From: Candidatus Pyrohabitans jungbluthii
GTDB taxonomy: Archaea > Hydrothermarchaeota > Hydrothermarchaeia > Hydrothermarchaeales > BMS3B
Assembly: GCA_002010065.2 (NCBI GenBank)
Contig: MTMD02000007.1
Span: forward strand, 1 to 64,000
Reading direction: 5' to 3'
DNA: 64,000 nt
The translations under genes were made by a program, and so were the position numbers. This document shows positions 50,811 through 60,520 of the stretch, one piece after another. Within the stretch, counting starts at the first letter, position 1, and each line of letters begins with the position of its first letter. Under the pieces are notes generated by a model. That model did no database searches. It had not been told where the DNA came from and saw only the letters and a program-made list of their open reading frames with translations.

Positions 50811-51944
50811 ATGTGCCCGAGAAGCTTTAAGGACCTGCTCTCCGCTGAGGAAAGCCTCTTCCGCAGTCCGGAGGTATTCGACCCGGATTACGTGCCGGAG
50901 GAGTACCTCCACCGTGGGGAGCAGATGCAGAGCATAGCTCAGTGCATAAAGCCAGCGCTACGTGGAGAGCGCCCTCTCAATGCGCTGATTTACGGCCCGC
51001 CTGCGACGGGCAAAACCACTGCGATGCGCAAGCTCTTTGAAGAGCTTGAGGACATACCCGAAGCAACGCGAATCGCAAGGGTGCATATAAACTGCCAGAT
51101 AAACGCGACGAAGTTTGGCATCTTTTCTCTAATCCACAAAGCGGTGGTGGGACATCTCCCCCCCGAGACAGGGGTGCCCTTCTCAAGGGTTTACGAAGCT
51201 ATTTTTAGAAAATTGCGCCGTGAGAATAAGGTTCTGCTTGTGGTGCTGGACGACATGGACCACTTATTCTACGACCGCTACGCAAACGAGATACTCTACG
51301 ACATACTGCGCGCCCATGAAGTTTTTCCGGGAGCTAAGACTGGGATATTCAGCATCGTTAGCAGCACCGAGTTTCTTTACAAGCTCGACGACCGCGTGCG
51401 CTCAATGTTCCGCCCGCAGGAGATATACTTCCCGCCCTACAGCGCAGGCGAGATGTATGACATACTTAAGCGCAGAGCTGAGCTGGGCTTCTTCGCAGGG
51501 GTTATAAGCGACGAGCTCGTGGAGAAAATTGCAACCTATGCGTATGAGCACGGGGATTTGAGGCTCGGTATAGAGCTTCTCAGAGTGAGTGCCCATATAG
51601 CAGAGTACCACGCCTCGCGGAAGATTACAGAAGAGCATGTTGAGGAGGCGTATGCAAAGTCTCGCGTAGCCACGCTTCGCTCTCTGGTGGAGCCCCTCTC
51701 GAAGGAGGATAAGCTGCTTTTGAAGCTTCTGTGCGAGGCGGAGCAGGGTATAACCTCCGGCAAGTTGTACGAGCGCTTTTCCAAAGCTTCCGGGCTGAGC
51801 TACACCAAGTTCTACCGCATTCTCACGAAGCTGGAGGAGCTTCGCCTGGTAGACACAAAGGTTGCGAGCGGTGATAAGCGCGGGCGAAGCAGGGAGATAT
51901 TCCTGCGCCATCCACGGGAGGAGCTTTTGAAGGTGCTCCCATGA
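50811..51944 (+). CDS. cdc6: Orc1/Cdc6 replication initiator
   Basis: A 377-residue AAA+ initiator that binds origins and helps load the MCM helicase. [15 protein letters not shown] near 21-35 is the family N-terminus, Walker [11 protein letters not shown] near 64-73, Walker [14 protein letters not shown] near 141-153, sensor-1 region SIVSSTEF, and a C-terminal winged helix ([12 protein letters not shown], then [18 protein letters not shown]). The start is ATG at 50811 with a TATA box about 27 nt before, so probably leaderless. Its stop overlaps the trm56 start. Confidence 0.96.
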   Translation: MCPRSFKDLLSAEESLFRSPEVFDPDYVPEEYLHRGEQMQSIAQCIKPALRGERPLNALIYGPPATGKTTAMRKLFEELEDIPEATRIARVHINCQINATKFGIFSLIHKAVVGHLPPETGVPFSRVYEAIFRKLRRENKVLLVVLDDMDHLFYDRYANEILYDILRAHEVFPGAKTGIFSIVSSTEFLYKLDDRVRSMFRPQEIYFPPYSAGEMYDILKRRAELGFFAGVISDELVEKIATYAYEHGDLRLGIELLRVSAHIAEYHASRKITEEHVEEAYAKSRVATLRSLVEPLSKEDKLLLKLLCEAEQGITSGKLYERFSKASGLSYTKFYRILTKLEELRLVDTKVASGDKRGRSREIFLRHPREELLKVLP

Positions 51945-52474
51945 GGGTAGTGGTTCTGCGCCTGGGACACAGGCAGGAACGCGATAAGCGCGTGACCACC
52001 CACGTGGGCTTAGTGGCGAGAGCCTTTGGGGCGGACGGGATGATACTCACCACACAGGATGAGAAGGTGGTGGAGAGTATATGCAAGGTTGTGGAGAACT
52101 GGGGGGGCGATTTCTTCGTTGAGGTAGAGCAAGAATGGCGCAGGTTCATCAAAGAATGGAAGGGCATAACGGTGCACCTCACCATGTACGGTGAGCACGT
52201 CGATGACAGAATCGCTGAGATTCGCTCATCGGGTAAGGACGTTCTCGTGGTGGTGGGCGCTGAAAAGGTGCCGGCAGAGGTCTTCAAGCTGGTGGACTAC
52301 AACATAGCTATAGGGCACCAGCCCCACAGCGAGGTGGCAGCGCTTGCGGTATTCCTCGACAGGTACTTCTCTGGCAGAGAGCTTCACAGGGAGTTTCAAG
52401 GTAAGCTGAAGGTGGTGCCCTCACGGCGAGGGAAGCGCGTTGTCGAGCAGGTTTCCGGTTCTGCGGAGCAATAG
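51941..52474 (+). CDS. tRNA (cytidine-56-2'-O)-methyltransferase, aTrm56
   Basis: A 177-residue SPOUT methyltransferase specific to archaea; it methylates C56 in the T-loop of tRNA. N-terminal [21 protein letters not shown] (about 3-23, with flanks), [10 protein letters not shown] near 80-89, and the knotted SAM-binding part [12 protein letters not shown] then [21 protein letters not shown] (about 106-146). Overlaps orc1 by 4 nt upstream and the ATP-grasp gene downstream. Confidence 0.95.
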   Translation: MRVVVLRLGHRQERDKRVTTHVGLVARAFGADGMILTTQDEKVVESICKVVENWGGDFFVEVEQEWRRFIKEWKGITVHLTMYGEHVDDRIAEIRSSGKDVLVVVGAEKVPAEVFKLVDYNIAIGHQPHSEVAALAVFLDRYFSGRELHREFQGKLKVVPSRRGKRVVEQVSGSAEQ

Positions 52475-53618
52475 GGAAACGAAGGGTGAGCGCCTTCTTA
52501 TCGTGGGAGTGCACACCCGCCCTGCGGTAGCCTCGGCGAAGCGCTCAGGCTACGGCGTCGCAAGCGCAGATTATTTTGGCGATATTGATTTAAAGAGGCT
52601 GGCGGATGAGTCTCGCTCCATAGTTAAGCAGAAGCCCTACTGCTCCAACGGCAGGCTGGCTGAGAACTACTCCGACGAGAAGCTTCTTGCCCTTGCGCAA
52701 CGCTTGGAAGGCGACAGGATAATTCTGACCTCCACGCTACCTTTGCGAAGCAGAAAGATCGCCGGAATCTCTGGCGTAAGGGCAAAGAAGCTTAAAGACA
52801 AGGCGTACCAGCTTAAAAAGGTGAAAAAGCTCAACATAGCACTGCCAGAGACGAGGGTGGTTGAGAGCAGGGAAGAGGCGGTGCAGGCGGCGGAAGAGAT
52901 TGGTTTTCCCGTGGTGGTTAAACCAGCGCTCGGCGCAGGAGGCGAGGGGGTTGTGCTGGCGCGTTCTCCGCGTGAGATTCCAGAAATTTACGAGCGCTTC
53001 CTGGTGCAGGAGTACATTCAAGGCAGGGCGATAAGCGTCTCAACCCTTTCTTACCGCAATGAAAGCGTGGCTATCTCCACCAGCGTTCAGATTCTTGGCT
53101 CCAGACTAGCGAAAGCCAGAGGTTTCAGATACTGCGGAAGCCTTGCGCCTTACTCAAGCGATGATCGCCTCTTAAGCATTGCCGAGGAGATTTCCTGCCT
53201 CTTTAACCTTCGTGGCTGGAACGGTATAGACTTTGTGGAGGCAAAGGGTGAGTACTACTTCATTGAACTCAACCCGCGCTTTCAAGGCACTCTCGACGTT
53301 GTGGAGCGTGCATATGGATTGGCCATAGTGGAGGCCCACCTTGCAGCTTGCGATGGCGAGCTACCCGGGCAGCGTCCTGAGGCGAATAGCTTTGCCGCGA
53401 GGCTAACGCTTTTCGCTAGCGAGAAGTGCATAGTGAGGGGCAACCTTCTGAAGCTGTGCAGCGACGTGCCCGCGAGAAATGCGATAATCGAGGCGGGCGA
53501 GCCTGTAACCACGGTGCTGAGCTCTGGCAAAAGCAGGAGCGAGGCGCTGCAGAGGGTTAAGAAGAAGGCGAGGCAGGTGTACTCCCGCTACCTCTTTAGC
53601 GTGCCCGAAGCTTTTTAA
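52440..53618 (+). CDS. ATP-grasp carboxylate ligase (COG2232-like)
   Basis: A 392-residue ATP-grasp protein. After an N-terminal pre-ATP-grasp strand ([21 protein letters not shown] near 19-39, with flanks; [10 protein letters not shown] near 42-51) comes the ATP-binding core: [18 protein letters not shown] near 156-173, [15 protein letters not shown] near 187-201, and [21 protein letters not shown] near 261-281 with metal-binding Glu/Asn. This group in methanogens and relatives is uncharacterised. The TTG at 52440 is the only start I can find that keeps the N-terminal motif; it lies 35 nt inside trm56, so the start is uncertain. Confidence 0.82.
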   Translation: MSSRFPVLRSNRETKGERLLIVGVHTRPAVASAKRSGYGVASADYFGDIDLKRLADESRSIVKQKPYCSNGRLAENYSDEKLLALAQRLEGDRIILTSTLPLRSRKIAGISGVRAKKLKDKAYQLKKVKKLNIALPETRVVESREEAVQAAEEIGFPVVVKPALGAGGEGVVLARSPREIPEIYERFLVQEYIQGRAISVSTLSYRNESVAISTSVQILGSRLAKARGFRYCGSLAPYSSDDRLLSIAEEISCLFNLRGWNGIDFVEAKGEYYFIELNPRFQGTLDVVERAYGLAIVEAHLAACDGELPGQRPEANSFAARLTLFASEKCIVRGNLLKLCSDVPARNAIIEAGEPVTTVLSSGKSRSEALQRVKKKARQVYSRYLFSVPEAF

Positions 53619-53645
53619 ACCACTGCCGCAAAAGCTATGCGTAGA

Positions 53646-54710
53646 ATGAGCGACCTGGCGGAGATGAGGAAGGAGATAGACGAAATAGACGCCCAGCTTC
53701 TAGAGTTACTCAGGCGCAGGATTCGGGTTGCAGAGCAGGTTGGCAAGTACAAGCTCGCCAAGGGGATGCGCATCGAAGACCCGGAGCGGGAGAAGCAGGT
53801 GCTCTCGCGAGCACTTGCAAACGCCGGTGAGCTTAGCCGCGAGTTTGTGCGCGACATCTTTGAGCGGATTATCCTGGAGAGCAAGCGTGCCCAGCGGCAG
53901 GGCAAAATAGCCATACTCGGACCGAGAGGTACATTCTCCGAGGAAGCGGCGCTCAGGTTCATGAAGTCCCCGCATTTAGTGCTCGCCCGCGACATCGAGG
54001 AGATATTCGATCTTGTTGAAAGGGGAGAGGTGGAGTTTGGTGTCTTACCTGTGGAGAACTCCCTCGAGGGCAGCGTCGCCCTCGCCATGGAACTGCTCGT
54101 CAAGAGGAATGCTAAGGTTTATGCGGAGGTGATTCTGGACATAAACCACCACCTGCTCGCGTTGCCGGGGGTTAAACTGGGTGAGATACGCAAGATAATC
54201 TCCCATCCTCAGGCACTGGCGCAGTGCAAAGGCTTCATCTCGAGCTTAGCGGTGGCTACAGCCAACTATCCGAGCACTGCCGACGCTGCACGGGAAATTA
54301 AAGAGAAGCAGCTTCGCGACGTGGCTGCTATCGCTCCGCTGGCAGCGGCAAAGCTCTACGGCTTAGAGGTGCTCAAGGAGAAGATTCAGGATATAGACCA
54401 CAACCAGACGCGCTTCTTCATCCTTGCCAAGAAGGACCACGCGCCCACGGGCAGGGACAAAACCTCTATTATCCTCAGCCTTAAGGACAAGCCGGGCGCC
54501 CTGTATGAGATACTTGAGGCCTTTGCCAAGGCGAAGGTGAACCTCACAAAGATAGAGTCTCGCCCCTCTCGTCGCGCTCTTGGCGATTATATATTCTTTA
54601 TAGACTTTGAAGGGCATCGCAGCGAGGAGAGAATAAAACGTGTGCTTGAGGAGATAGAGAAACGGGCGTCCTTCCTGAAGATACTGGGGAGTTATCCTTC
54701 GGGAGGTTAG
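53646..54710 (+). CDS. pheA: Chorismate mutase / prephenate dehydratase with ACT domain
   Basis: A 354-residue P-protein for phenylalanine synthesis. The AroQ chorismate mutase domain (about 1-85; MRKEIDEIDAQLLELLRRRI, with Arg/Lys/Glu ligands) is fused to prephenate dehydratase (about 90-265; GPRGTFSEEAALRF, VLPVENSLEGSV, DHNQTRFFIL) and a C-terminal ACT domain (about 275-350; SLKDKPGALYEILEAF, then KIESRPSR) for feedback by phenylalanine. Most archaea carry a separate mutase, so this fusion is of bacterial style. A TATA-like CTTTTTAAAC (53611-53620) fits starts at 53637 or 53646. Confidence 0.94.
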   Translation: MSDLAEMRKEIDEIDAQLLELLRRRIRVAEQVGKYKLAKGMRIEDPEREKQVLSRALANAGELSREFVRDIFERIILESKRAQRQGKIAILGPRGTFSEEAALRFMKSPHLVLARDIEEIFDLVERGEVEFGVLPVENSLEGSVALAMELLVKRNAKVYAEVILDINHHLLALPGVKLGEIRKIISHPQALAQCKGFISSLAVATANYPSTADAAREIKEKQLRDVAAIAPLAAAKLYGLEVLKEKIQDIDHNQTRFFILAKKDHAPTGRDKTSIILSLKDKPGALYEILEAFAKAKVNLTKIESRPSRRALGDYIFFIDFEGHRSEERIKRVLEEIEKRASFLKILGSYPSGG

Positions 54711-54740
54711 GGATGCCGTGCGCTCGCCGTAGGTGAGGAG

Positions 54741-55700
54741 ATGAGCTTTCTGGGCATGGACCACGGCACGCGGGAGGTGCGCTTCTACATCCTTCCCGAG
54801 AATGTGGGCTTTTCTGTACCCCGCAGCAAAGCTGCGCGCGAGGGCGTGCTACGCGAGATTGAGCGCAGGGTTGAGCTGGCGAAGATAGAGCTTGCGGCGA
54901 TAACCTACTCCATGGGCGATGCGCTAACGGCGATCACCCGCATAGATAAGGTTGAGAACCGCGGAGTGCTCCCAGGAGGCGGCGCTGGCGAGCATGTTGG
55001 CGGGGGCACCCGCGCCTACGATGAGCTTGCGGCGAGCGGGATTAAGGCGGTGGTTATACCCGGGCTCCACCGCGGCTTAGCCAGCTTAGACGAGCGCATG
55101 CGCGCGCTTTACTCCCACATGGCGAGCGCGGAGAAGGTGAGCATAGCCTACGATGCCTATCTGAGGGTAAAGCGCGAGCTTGGCGCGGAGAACTTTATTG
55201 TGAGCGACATAAGCTCCAATACTGTGAGCGTGGCTGTGAAGTCTGGGAGGATAGTCGGTGCTATTGACGCCTGCCTAGGTGCGATAGGCATGTTCCACGG
55301 TCCCCTTGACTTAGAGGCGATCCGCCGCATTGATAAAGGTGAGGTTACCGCAGGCGAAGCCTTTTCCCGCGCGGGTGTTGTGAAGATATACCCCTTTTCA
55401 GATCTCAGGGAGATTCTTGAACCCAAAAACGAAAGAGCGAGGCTCGCCTTGAATGCTCTCGTGCTGAGCGTGGAGATGGAGATTCGCTCCCTCACGGCGC
55501 TGGTGGAGCCTCAGGCGATAGTAATAACCGGCGGTGCAGGTGTTCACGAGGCGGTGTTTTCGAGGCTCGCGGAGAGGCTGCGCAAACTCGCGCCGGTGCT
55601 GCGCATAGACGAGTATAGTGCAGCAAGGGGGAGTGCCGAGATTGCAAGGGCGGTTTACGAAGGCGAGAGGGAGATTCTGGGTATAGGGGTGGAGGTTTGA
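54741..55700 (+). CDS. Methanogenesis marker protein 12-like (DUF1464/UPF0285)
   Basis: A 319-residue ASKHA-like (actin/sugar-kinase fold) protein: GMDHGTREVRFYI near 5-17, SMGDALTAITRI near 57-68, a glycine-rich GVLPGGGAGEHVGGG near 75-89, FIVSDISSNTVSVAVKSGRIVGAIDACLGAIG (in pieces, 152-183) and IVITGGAGVHEAVF near 257-270. It matches the family called methanogenesis marker 12, found in methanogens and some relatives; function unknown. The genes around it are housekeeping. ATG at 54741 follows GGTGAGGAG. Confidence 0.88.
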   Translation: MSFLGMDHGTREVRFYILPENVGFSVPRSKAAREGVLREIERRVELAKIELAAITYSMGDALTAITRIDKVENRGVLPGGGAGEHVGGGTRAYDELAASGIKAVVIPGLHRGLASLDERMRALYSHMASAEKVSIAYDAYLRVKRELGAENFIVSDISSNTVSVAVKSGRIVGAIDACLGAIGMFHGPLDLEAIRRIDKGEVTAGEAFSRAGVVKIYPFSDLREILEPKNERARLALNALVLSVEMEIRSLTALVEPQAIVITGGAGVHEAVFSRLAERLRKLAPVLRIDEYSAARGSAEIARAVYEGEREILGIGVEV

Positions 55701-55747
55701 GTAAGCAGCAGGTAGTTTTTTAAGCTTTGAATAGCATTTGCACTCTT

Positions 55748-55945
55748 GTGAGCAGATTCAGAATTTTCAAAACAGAAGAATTCGACAAGGACTATGCTAA
55801 ACTGGACAAATCAGAACAAAAACGCGTGGATAAGATTCTCAAGCAGTTGATGGAGAGGGGCGACGAAGTAGGTAAACCTTTAGCAGGACTCTCATTTTTC
55901 AGGGAAAAGAAGTTTAATGGTAAGCGCTTATATTACTTAGTATAC
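55748..55945 (+). pseudogene. Truncated RelE-type toxin
   Basis: From GTG at 55748 the frame reads SRFRIFKTEEFDKDYAKLD, KRVDKILKQLMERG, GKPLAGLSFFREKKFNGKRLYYLVY, a good RelE/ParE match. It then continues into unrelated sequence that is the antisense of another toxin-antitoxin gene, so the last about 25-30 residues with catalytic positions are lost. Open to 56089 in frame, but the part beyond about 55945 is not RelE. A TATA-like TTTTTTAAGC (55714-55723) lies 25 nt upstream. Confidence 0.65.
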
Positions 55946-56061
55946 CACTCACTAATCCTTCCCTGCTTTATGTCTTCAAGGCTTCTTTTTATCTTCTCTA
56001 CGAGCTCCCAGTCTATCTCTGTCCTCTCTTTAAGTTCCTCATATTCCTTCTTTGTTTGCAT
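55933..56061 (-). CDS. Small RelB-type antitoxin or remnant
   Basis: A 42-residue frame: MQTKKEYEELKERTEIDWE, then LVEKIKRSLEDIKQGRISEW and YTK. The ending SLEDIKQGRI resembles the C-terminus of archaeal RelB-like antitoxins. It starts 9 nt after the vapC stop on the same strand and runs into the truncated relE from the other side. It may be a decayed antitoxin whose own toxin is gone. Confidence 0.5.
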   Translation of the reverse strand: MQTKKEYEELKERTEIDWELVEKIKRSLEDIKQGRISEWYTK

Positions 56062-56069
56062 GCCCACAG

Positions 56070-56456
56070 CTACCAGCTTCTCACCTTAAGCCCTTTAATT
56101 CTGCTGAAGTGCTTCACATTTCTTGTAATCAGCGTGAGGTCATACGTTGCCACCGTCGCTGCAATCATCACATCCCTCACATCTAGGCTGAGCCCCTCCT
56201 TCTTCAGGGTTGCAAAGATTTCCCCCGCCCTCTCAGCGCAGGCATCGTCGAAGGTGAGGATGTGAAACTTGGACAGCAGATTTTTAGCCTCTCTGACGGC
56301 TCTCCCGCCGGTGTAATATGCGCCGGCGTAGAGCTCGAAGGCATTTATGACGGTGGTGAACCTCACCCTCTCCCTGTCCAGCTCCTCAATCACCGGCACA
56401 GCACTCTTATCCCCCCTGAGCACCGCCACGAGGAAGTCGGTATCCACGCACTTCAA
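56070..56456 (-). CDS. vapC: VapC-type PIN-domain ribonuclease toxin
   Basis: A 128-residue PIN protein: VDTDFLVAVLRGD near 4-16 (first Asp), INAFELYAGAYY near 37-48 (Glu), LDVRDVMIAATVATYDLTLITRNVKHFSRI (in pieces, about 90-118) with the later Asp and Asn/Thr-Arg-Asn motif. Mg-dependent RNase that cuts tRNA or rRNA in characterised VapCs. It overlaps the vapB antitoxin by 4 nt. Confidence 0.93.
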   Translation of the reverse strand: MKCVDTDFLVAVLRGDKSAVPVIEELDRERVRFTTVINAFELYAGAYYTGGRAVREAKNLLSKFHILTFDDACAERAGEIFATLKKEGLSLDVRDVMIAATVATYDLTLITRNVKHFSRIKGLKVRSW

Positions 56457-56659
56457 GGCATAGCCTCCGTGTACTTCTTCCAGGCTTTCCTGAGGTCTTT
56501 CATAACCTCCTCATCTATACTGCACCTGCCAAAGCTGTCCATAATCCTGCCCTCCTTTGCAACAAGCCGCTTGATGACGTCGGAGAAACTCTCGTCTCTC
56601 CTCTTCACACTCTTCAGGAGGTTGTAGCTCTCCTCCGTAATAGTAATGGTCTTTGCCAT
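56453..56659 (-). CDS. vapB: VapB-type antitoxin (DUF217-like)
   Basis: A 68-residue antitoxin: TITITEESYNLLKSVKRRDESFSDVIKRLV (in pieces, about 4-33), a ribbon-helix-helix pattern, then an acidic and basic toxin-neutralising tail. Precedes vapC in the same operon and presumably represses it. Confidence 0.92.
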   Translation of the reverse strand: MAKTITITEESYNLLKSVKRRDESFSDVIKRLVAKEGRIMDSFGRCSIDEEVMKDLRKAWKKYTEAMP

Positions 56660-56745
56660 GTATGTTTAAACTTATGTTCACATCTTAAAACTCGAAACCC
56701 CACAAACTTTTTTATTCTACACCCTGAATTTAGCATGGTGGTGTG

Positions 56746-57888
56746 ATGTACAAAATCGCTGTGATACCCGGTGATGGAGTCGGGCCTGAGGTGATGCAGG
56801 AAGGTATAAAGGTTCTTGAGGCGGCTGGAGAAGTGGCTAATATAGACTTCGAGTGGGTTCGCTACCCCTTCGGCGCGGAGCATTACCTTGCCACTGGAGA
56901 GATTCTCGGCGAGGATGCGCTGAAGGAAATCTCCGGCTGCGATGCAATTTACCTCGCGGCCGTGGGTGACCCGCGCGTTAAGCCGGGCATCCTGGAGCAG
57001 GGCATCCTGCTGAAGCTGCGCTTCTACTTCGACCAGTATGTGAACCTGCGCCCCGTGAAGCTTTACCCCGGCATCCCTACGCCGCTGAAGGATAAGAAGC
57101 CCGAGGACATAAACTTCTTTGTGGTGAGGGAGAACACAGAAGACTTCTACGTTGGCGTGGGTGCGAGGGTGACTTCGCCAAAGCAAAGGGAAGAGCTTGA
57201 AGTTAAGCGCGAGCTGTACGAACTCAAATTTGGGGTGGATATAACAAAGGAGAGAAGCGAGGAGGTAGCCTTTCAGATAGGCGTGATCTCCCGCGAGGGT
57301 GCGGAGCGCGTGATTCGCTACGCCTTCGAGCTGGCGAAGCGTCAGGGCATGCACAGGGTGACAAGCGTGGACAAGGCGAATGTGCTCACCCACGTTTACT
57401 CCCTGTGGCGGGAGGTGTTTGAAGAGGTGGCGAAAGGTTACGCTGAGATGGAAACGGAGTTTAACTACGTGGATGCGATAACCATGTACTTCCTCACTAT
57501 GCCGGAGCATTTTCAGGTTATCGTGACCCCCAACATGTTCGGGGACATAATCACCGATCTGGGTGCGCAGATTCAGGGGGGCATAGGCCTAGCACCCAGC
57601 GGGAATATAAATCCTGACGGAGTGAGCATGTTTGAGCCGGTGCACGGCTCTGCGCCCAATCTGAAGGGCAAAGGGTTAGCGAACCCTGTGGCTCAGATAC
57701 TTGCAGGAGCGCTCATGCTCCAGGAACTCGGCGAGGCTGAGGCTTCACGCCTGGTTGAGCAGGCGGTGGCAGAGACGCTGCGCTCAGGCGTGCGCACACC
57801 CGACATAGGTGGCAGCGCCTCAACAGCGCAGGTGGGCTCGGCGATAGCGGCGAAGGTGAAAGAGCTGGCTGAGAATGGAGGAGATTGA
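56746..57888 (+). CDS. leuB: 3-isopropylmalate dehydrogenase-type beta-decarboxylating dehydrogenase
   Basis: A 380-residue member of the isocitrate/isopropylmalate dehydrogenase family. [15 protein letters not shown] near 6-20, [16 protein letters not shown] near 93-108, [11 protein letters not shown] near 127-137 (Arg/Glu substrate loop), DKANVLTH near 207, and [26 protein letters not shown] near 263-288 with metal Asp. The closest pattern is LeuB and tartrate-dehydrogenase-like enzymes; homoisocitrate cannot be excluded. ATG at 56746 rather than the GTG one codon earlier; GGTGGTG precedes it. Ends 14 nt inside the next gene. Confidence 0.85.
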   Translation: MYKIAVIPGDGVGPEVMQEGIKVLEAAGEVANIDFEWVRYPFGAEHYLATGEILGEDALKEISGCDAIYLAAVGDPRVKPGILEQGILLKLRFYFDQYVNLRPVKLYPGIPTPLKDKKPEDINFFVVRENTEDFYVGVGARVTSPKQREELEVKRELYELKFGVDITKERSEEVAFQIGVISREGAERVIRYAFELAKRQGMHRVTSVDKANVLTHVYSLWREVFEEVAKGYAEMETEFNYVDAITMYFLTMPEHFQVIVTPNMFGDIITDLGAQIQGGIGLAPSGNINPDGVSMFEPVHGSAPNLKGKGLANPVAQILAGALMLQELGEAEASRLVEQAVAETLRSGVRTPDIGGSASTAQVGSAIAAKVKELAENGGD

Positions 57889-58786
57889 GAAGCGAGTGGT
57901 GGAGTTTCTCAGGCAGCATGGCGTAGCCCTAGGAAAGGAGCTTTACGAGAGCCTGGGCATAGACTCCTTTCTGCTGTGGCGCACCTGCATGCTGAGCAGA
58001 CGCATAGTAACCAGGCGAGTGGGAAGGCGCTACCTCCGCCTGGATAGGCGCGTCGAGGGCTACGCTAGGCTTTCGCCTTCGATTCAGCGGGAATTTCTTA
58101 CCTACACCGTCGTCGGACTAAAGGAGCAGGAGCGCGAGGTAGCGGCGAGGGCAGCGCAGCTTGAGAGGGAAATCGCGGAGATAAGCGCGCAGAAGCTAAG
58201 GTTAGCGAAGCGTGTGGTTGAGGAGGCGATTGAGAGACTTGGCAGCGAGAGAGTGGCGCTTCTCAGCAAAGCGTGCTTTGTAATAGGAGGCGACGTGCCC
58301 TTGGGAATGGCGCACGCAGACCCTCGCCCGGAACGCAGCACCGGTGAGCTTGTGGCGGGCTCCGACTTAGACCTGGTGGTCATCCTCGGCGATGAGGTTA
58401 GCCATGAGATTGAGGAAAAGCTGGACAGCGCGCTCTTTGAGATAAAGCACCGCCTGCTTGCGATGCCCCGCAAGGAGGAGCTTGACTACCTGATTAAAAG
58501 GTGGAGCAGGGTGAAGGAGCAGCTCAGCTTCGCAAGCTTCGAGGATATGGTGGCGTGCAAGATACTCGACGAGGCGAAGCTTCTCGCGGGTAGCAAAGAA
58601 ATGCTCTCAAGGCTCAGGGAGGAAATGCGCCAGCGTAGTGTGGTTGCGAAGCTTCGCGAACTCGAGAGGCGAGCACAGGAGTATCGCAGATGGAGCGAGG
58701 AGGTGCTCCTCGCAACGCCTCAGCCAGAGGAAGAGCTTCTGCTGCGCACCTTCACCACTACCATAGAGGCGAGTGAGATTTTCTAG
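57875..58786 (+). CDS. Nucleotidyltransferase-fold protein with N-terminal winged helix
   Basis: A 303-residue protein of unknown role. The N-terminal about 65 residues resemble a winged helix (VVEFLRQHGVALGKELYESL, IVTRRVGRRYLRLD), then a long charged coiled coil (about 80-125, EREVAARAAQLEREIAEIS). A nucleotidyltransferase-type motif follows: GELVAGSDLDLVVILGDE near 160-177, giving GS-x-DxD. Minimal nucleotidyltransferases can modify RNA, proteins or small molecules. Overlaps leuB by 14 nt, but no functional link is evident. Confidence 0.7.
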   Translation: MEEIEKRVVEFLRQHGVALGKELYESLGIDSFLLWRTCMLSRRIVTRRVGRRYLRLDRRVEGYARLSPSIQREFLTYTVVGLKEQEREVAARAAQLEREIAEISAQKLRLAKRVVEEAIERLGSERVALLSKACFVIGGDVPLGMAHADPRPERSTGELVAGSDLDLVVILGDEVSHEIEEKLDSALFEIKHRLLAMPRKEELDYLIKRWSRVKEQLSFASFEDMVACKILDEAKLLAGSKEMLSRLREEMRQRSVVAKLRELERRAQEYRRWSEEVLLATPQPEEELLLRTFTTTIEASEIF

Positions 58787-58822
58787 GCGAACCCTTTTAT
58801 TGCCAGAATCCTAACTAAAAAC

Positions 58823-60520
58823 ATGCCTAAAATCCGCGTGCTCAGCGAGAGCATTGCAAGCAAAATCGCCGCTGGGGAGGTGGTGGAGCGTCCCGCAAGC
58901 GTTGTCAAGGAGCTGGTGGAGAACAGCCTGGACGCGAGCGCTACCCGCATAGCTGTGGAGATTCGCGATGGAGGCAAGAGCTACATCCGCGTTAGCGACG
59001 ACGGCTTTGGGATGAGTCGCGAGGATGCGCGCCTAGCCTTCGAAAGGCATGCGACGAGCAAAATTTCCAGCTTCGAAGACCTCTACGCCGTTCGTAGCCT
59101 GGGCTTCCGTGGCGAGGCGTTGCCCAGCATAGCGAGCGTGGCAAAGGTTACTATGGAGACCAGGGAGAAGCACAGCCTCGAGGGTACCCGCGTAGTGGTT
59201 GAAGGCGGGAAGGTGCTCAGCCTTGAAGCCTGGGGCTGTCCCCCAGGCACGAGTGTTGTGGTGGAGAGACTATTCTTCAACACTCCGGCGAGGCGAAAGT
59301 TTCTCAAAAGCGATGCCACAGAGGCGAGAGAGATTGTCGCGGTGCTTACGCGCTACGTGCTCGCCTTTCCGGAGGTACACTTCGAGTTTTTCAAAGACGG
59401 AAGGCGCAGTTTAGTTGCGCCTAAGGGTAGCCTTAGAGACAGGCTGGCGCTGCTCTTTGGTAAAGAGGCAGTGATGCAGATGCGGGAGGTGGAGGCTGAG
59501 AAAGACGGCTACCGCATCTCTGGTTTTGTATCGCTGCCTTCGCTGAGCAGAGCCTCGCGGGGGGAGCAGTACCTCTTCGTCAACCGCCGCTTCGTCAAAA
59601 GCAGGCTGCTCAACATTGCCCTGGATGAAGCATACCATACCCTTCTGCCCAGGCATCGCTATCCCCTCGCCTTCATCTTCCTCGAGCTTGACCCTGCGCA
59701 GGTGGACGTGAATGTGCACCCTGCAAAAATCGAGGTGAAGTTTAAAGAGGAGGAGAAGCTTCGCCAGCTCTTAGTGGAGGCGATTCGTGAGGCGCTGCTC
59801 ACACCTGCGAAGGCACAGGTGATGCCCCAGAGGCAGCTCAGCCTCCAAGTTGAGCGCGCTCCCGCGGAAAGCGTGGTGAGGGAGGCGAAGGCTGATTACG
59901 CCTTGCAGCTTCATCAAAGCGAGCCAAACTACACCCTTTTTTTCAGGCAGCTTAAACCCCTCGCCCAGCTCCACAACACCTACATCCTCGCGGAAAGCAG
60001 CGAGGGTTTAGTGCTAATAGACCAGCATGCGGCTCATGAGCGGGTGCTCTTTGAGAGGTTCAGGGCACAGCTTGAAGAGGCAAAGCTGGAGAAGCAGGAG
60101 CTACTCTCGCCGGCGCTTATTGAGCTTTCCCCCCGCGAGGCTGCGATACTCGAGGAAAACCTCGAGCTGATCTCGGAGCTGGGCTTCGAAATTGAGAGCT
60201 TCGGGGAGAGGAGCTACCTTGTTAAGGCGGTACCCCTTTTCCTGGGCAGGGCGGTGGAGAAGGAGGAGATTTACGAGATAATCCACTCACTGATAGAGGC
60301 GGGGAGCATAAGGCAGCGGGAGCAGCGCAGGGAGGAGATGATATACCGCGTTGCCTGCAAGAAGGCTGTGAAGGCCGGAGATTACCTGACAATGGATGAT
60401 ATGCTCGCGCTACTTGCCCACCTCAGCAGAACTTCTCAACCCACCACCTGCCCCCATGGAAGGCCGACAATGATCACCCTGGACTTAAAGGAGATTGAGA
60501 GGAGGTTTAAGCGGAGCTAG
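58823..60520 (+). CDS. mutL: DNA mismatch repair protein MutL
   Basis: A 565-residue MutL. GHKL ATPase motifs: IAAGEVVERPASVVKELVENSLDA (in pieces, 15-38), DDGFGM near 59-64 and GFRGEAL at 94-100; ribosomal-S5-like linker ends QVDVNVHPAKIEVKF. The C-terminal endonuclease has DQHAAHERVLFE from Asp400, ACKKAVKAGD at Cys512, and CPHGRP at Cys543, all metal-site motifs. So it is a nicking MutL. Most archaea lack MutL/MutS, and no mutS is nearby. Bacterial origin is likely. A TATA-like element (58790-58799) precedes the ATG by about 28 nt. Confidence 0.96.
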   Translation: MPKIRVLSESIASKIAAGEVVERPASVVKELVENSLDASATRIAVEIRDGGKSYIRVSDDGFGMSREDARLAFERHATSKISSFEDLYAVRSLGFRGEALPSIASVAKVTMETREKHSLEGTRVVVEGGKVLSLEAWGCPPGTSVVVERLFFNTPARRKFLKSDATEAREIVAVLTRYVLAFPEVHFEFFKDGRRSLVAPKGSLRDRLALLFGKEAVMQMREVEAEKDGYRISGFVSLPSLSRASRGEQYLFVNRRFVKSRLLNIALDEAYHTLLPRHRYPLAFIFLELDPAQVDVNVHPAKIEVKFKEEEKLRQLLVEAIREALLTPAKAQVMPQRQLSLQVERAPAESVVREAKADYALQLHQSEPNYTLFFRQLKPLAQLHNTYILAESSEGLVLIDQHAAHERVLFERFRAQLEEAKLEKQELLSPALIELSPREAAILEENLELISELGFEIESFGERSYLVKAVPLFLGRAVEKEEIYEIIHSLIEAGSIRQREQRREEMIYRVACKKAVKAGDYLTMDDMLALLAHLSRTSQPTTCPHGRPTMITLDLKEIERRFKRS

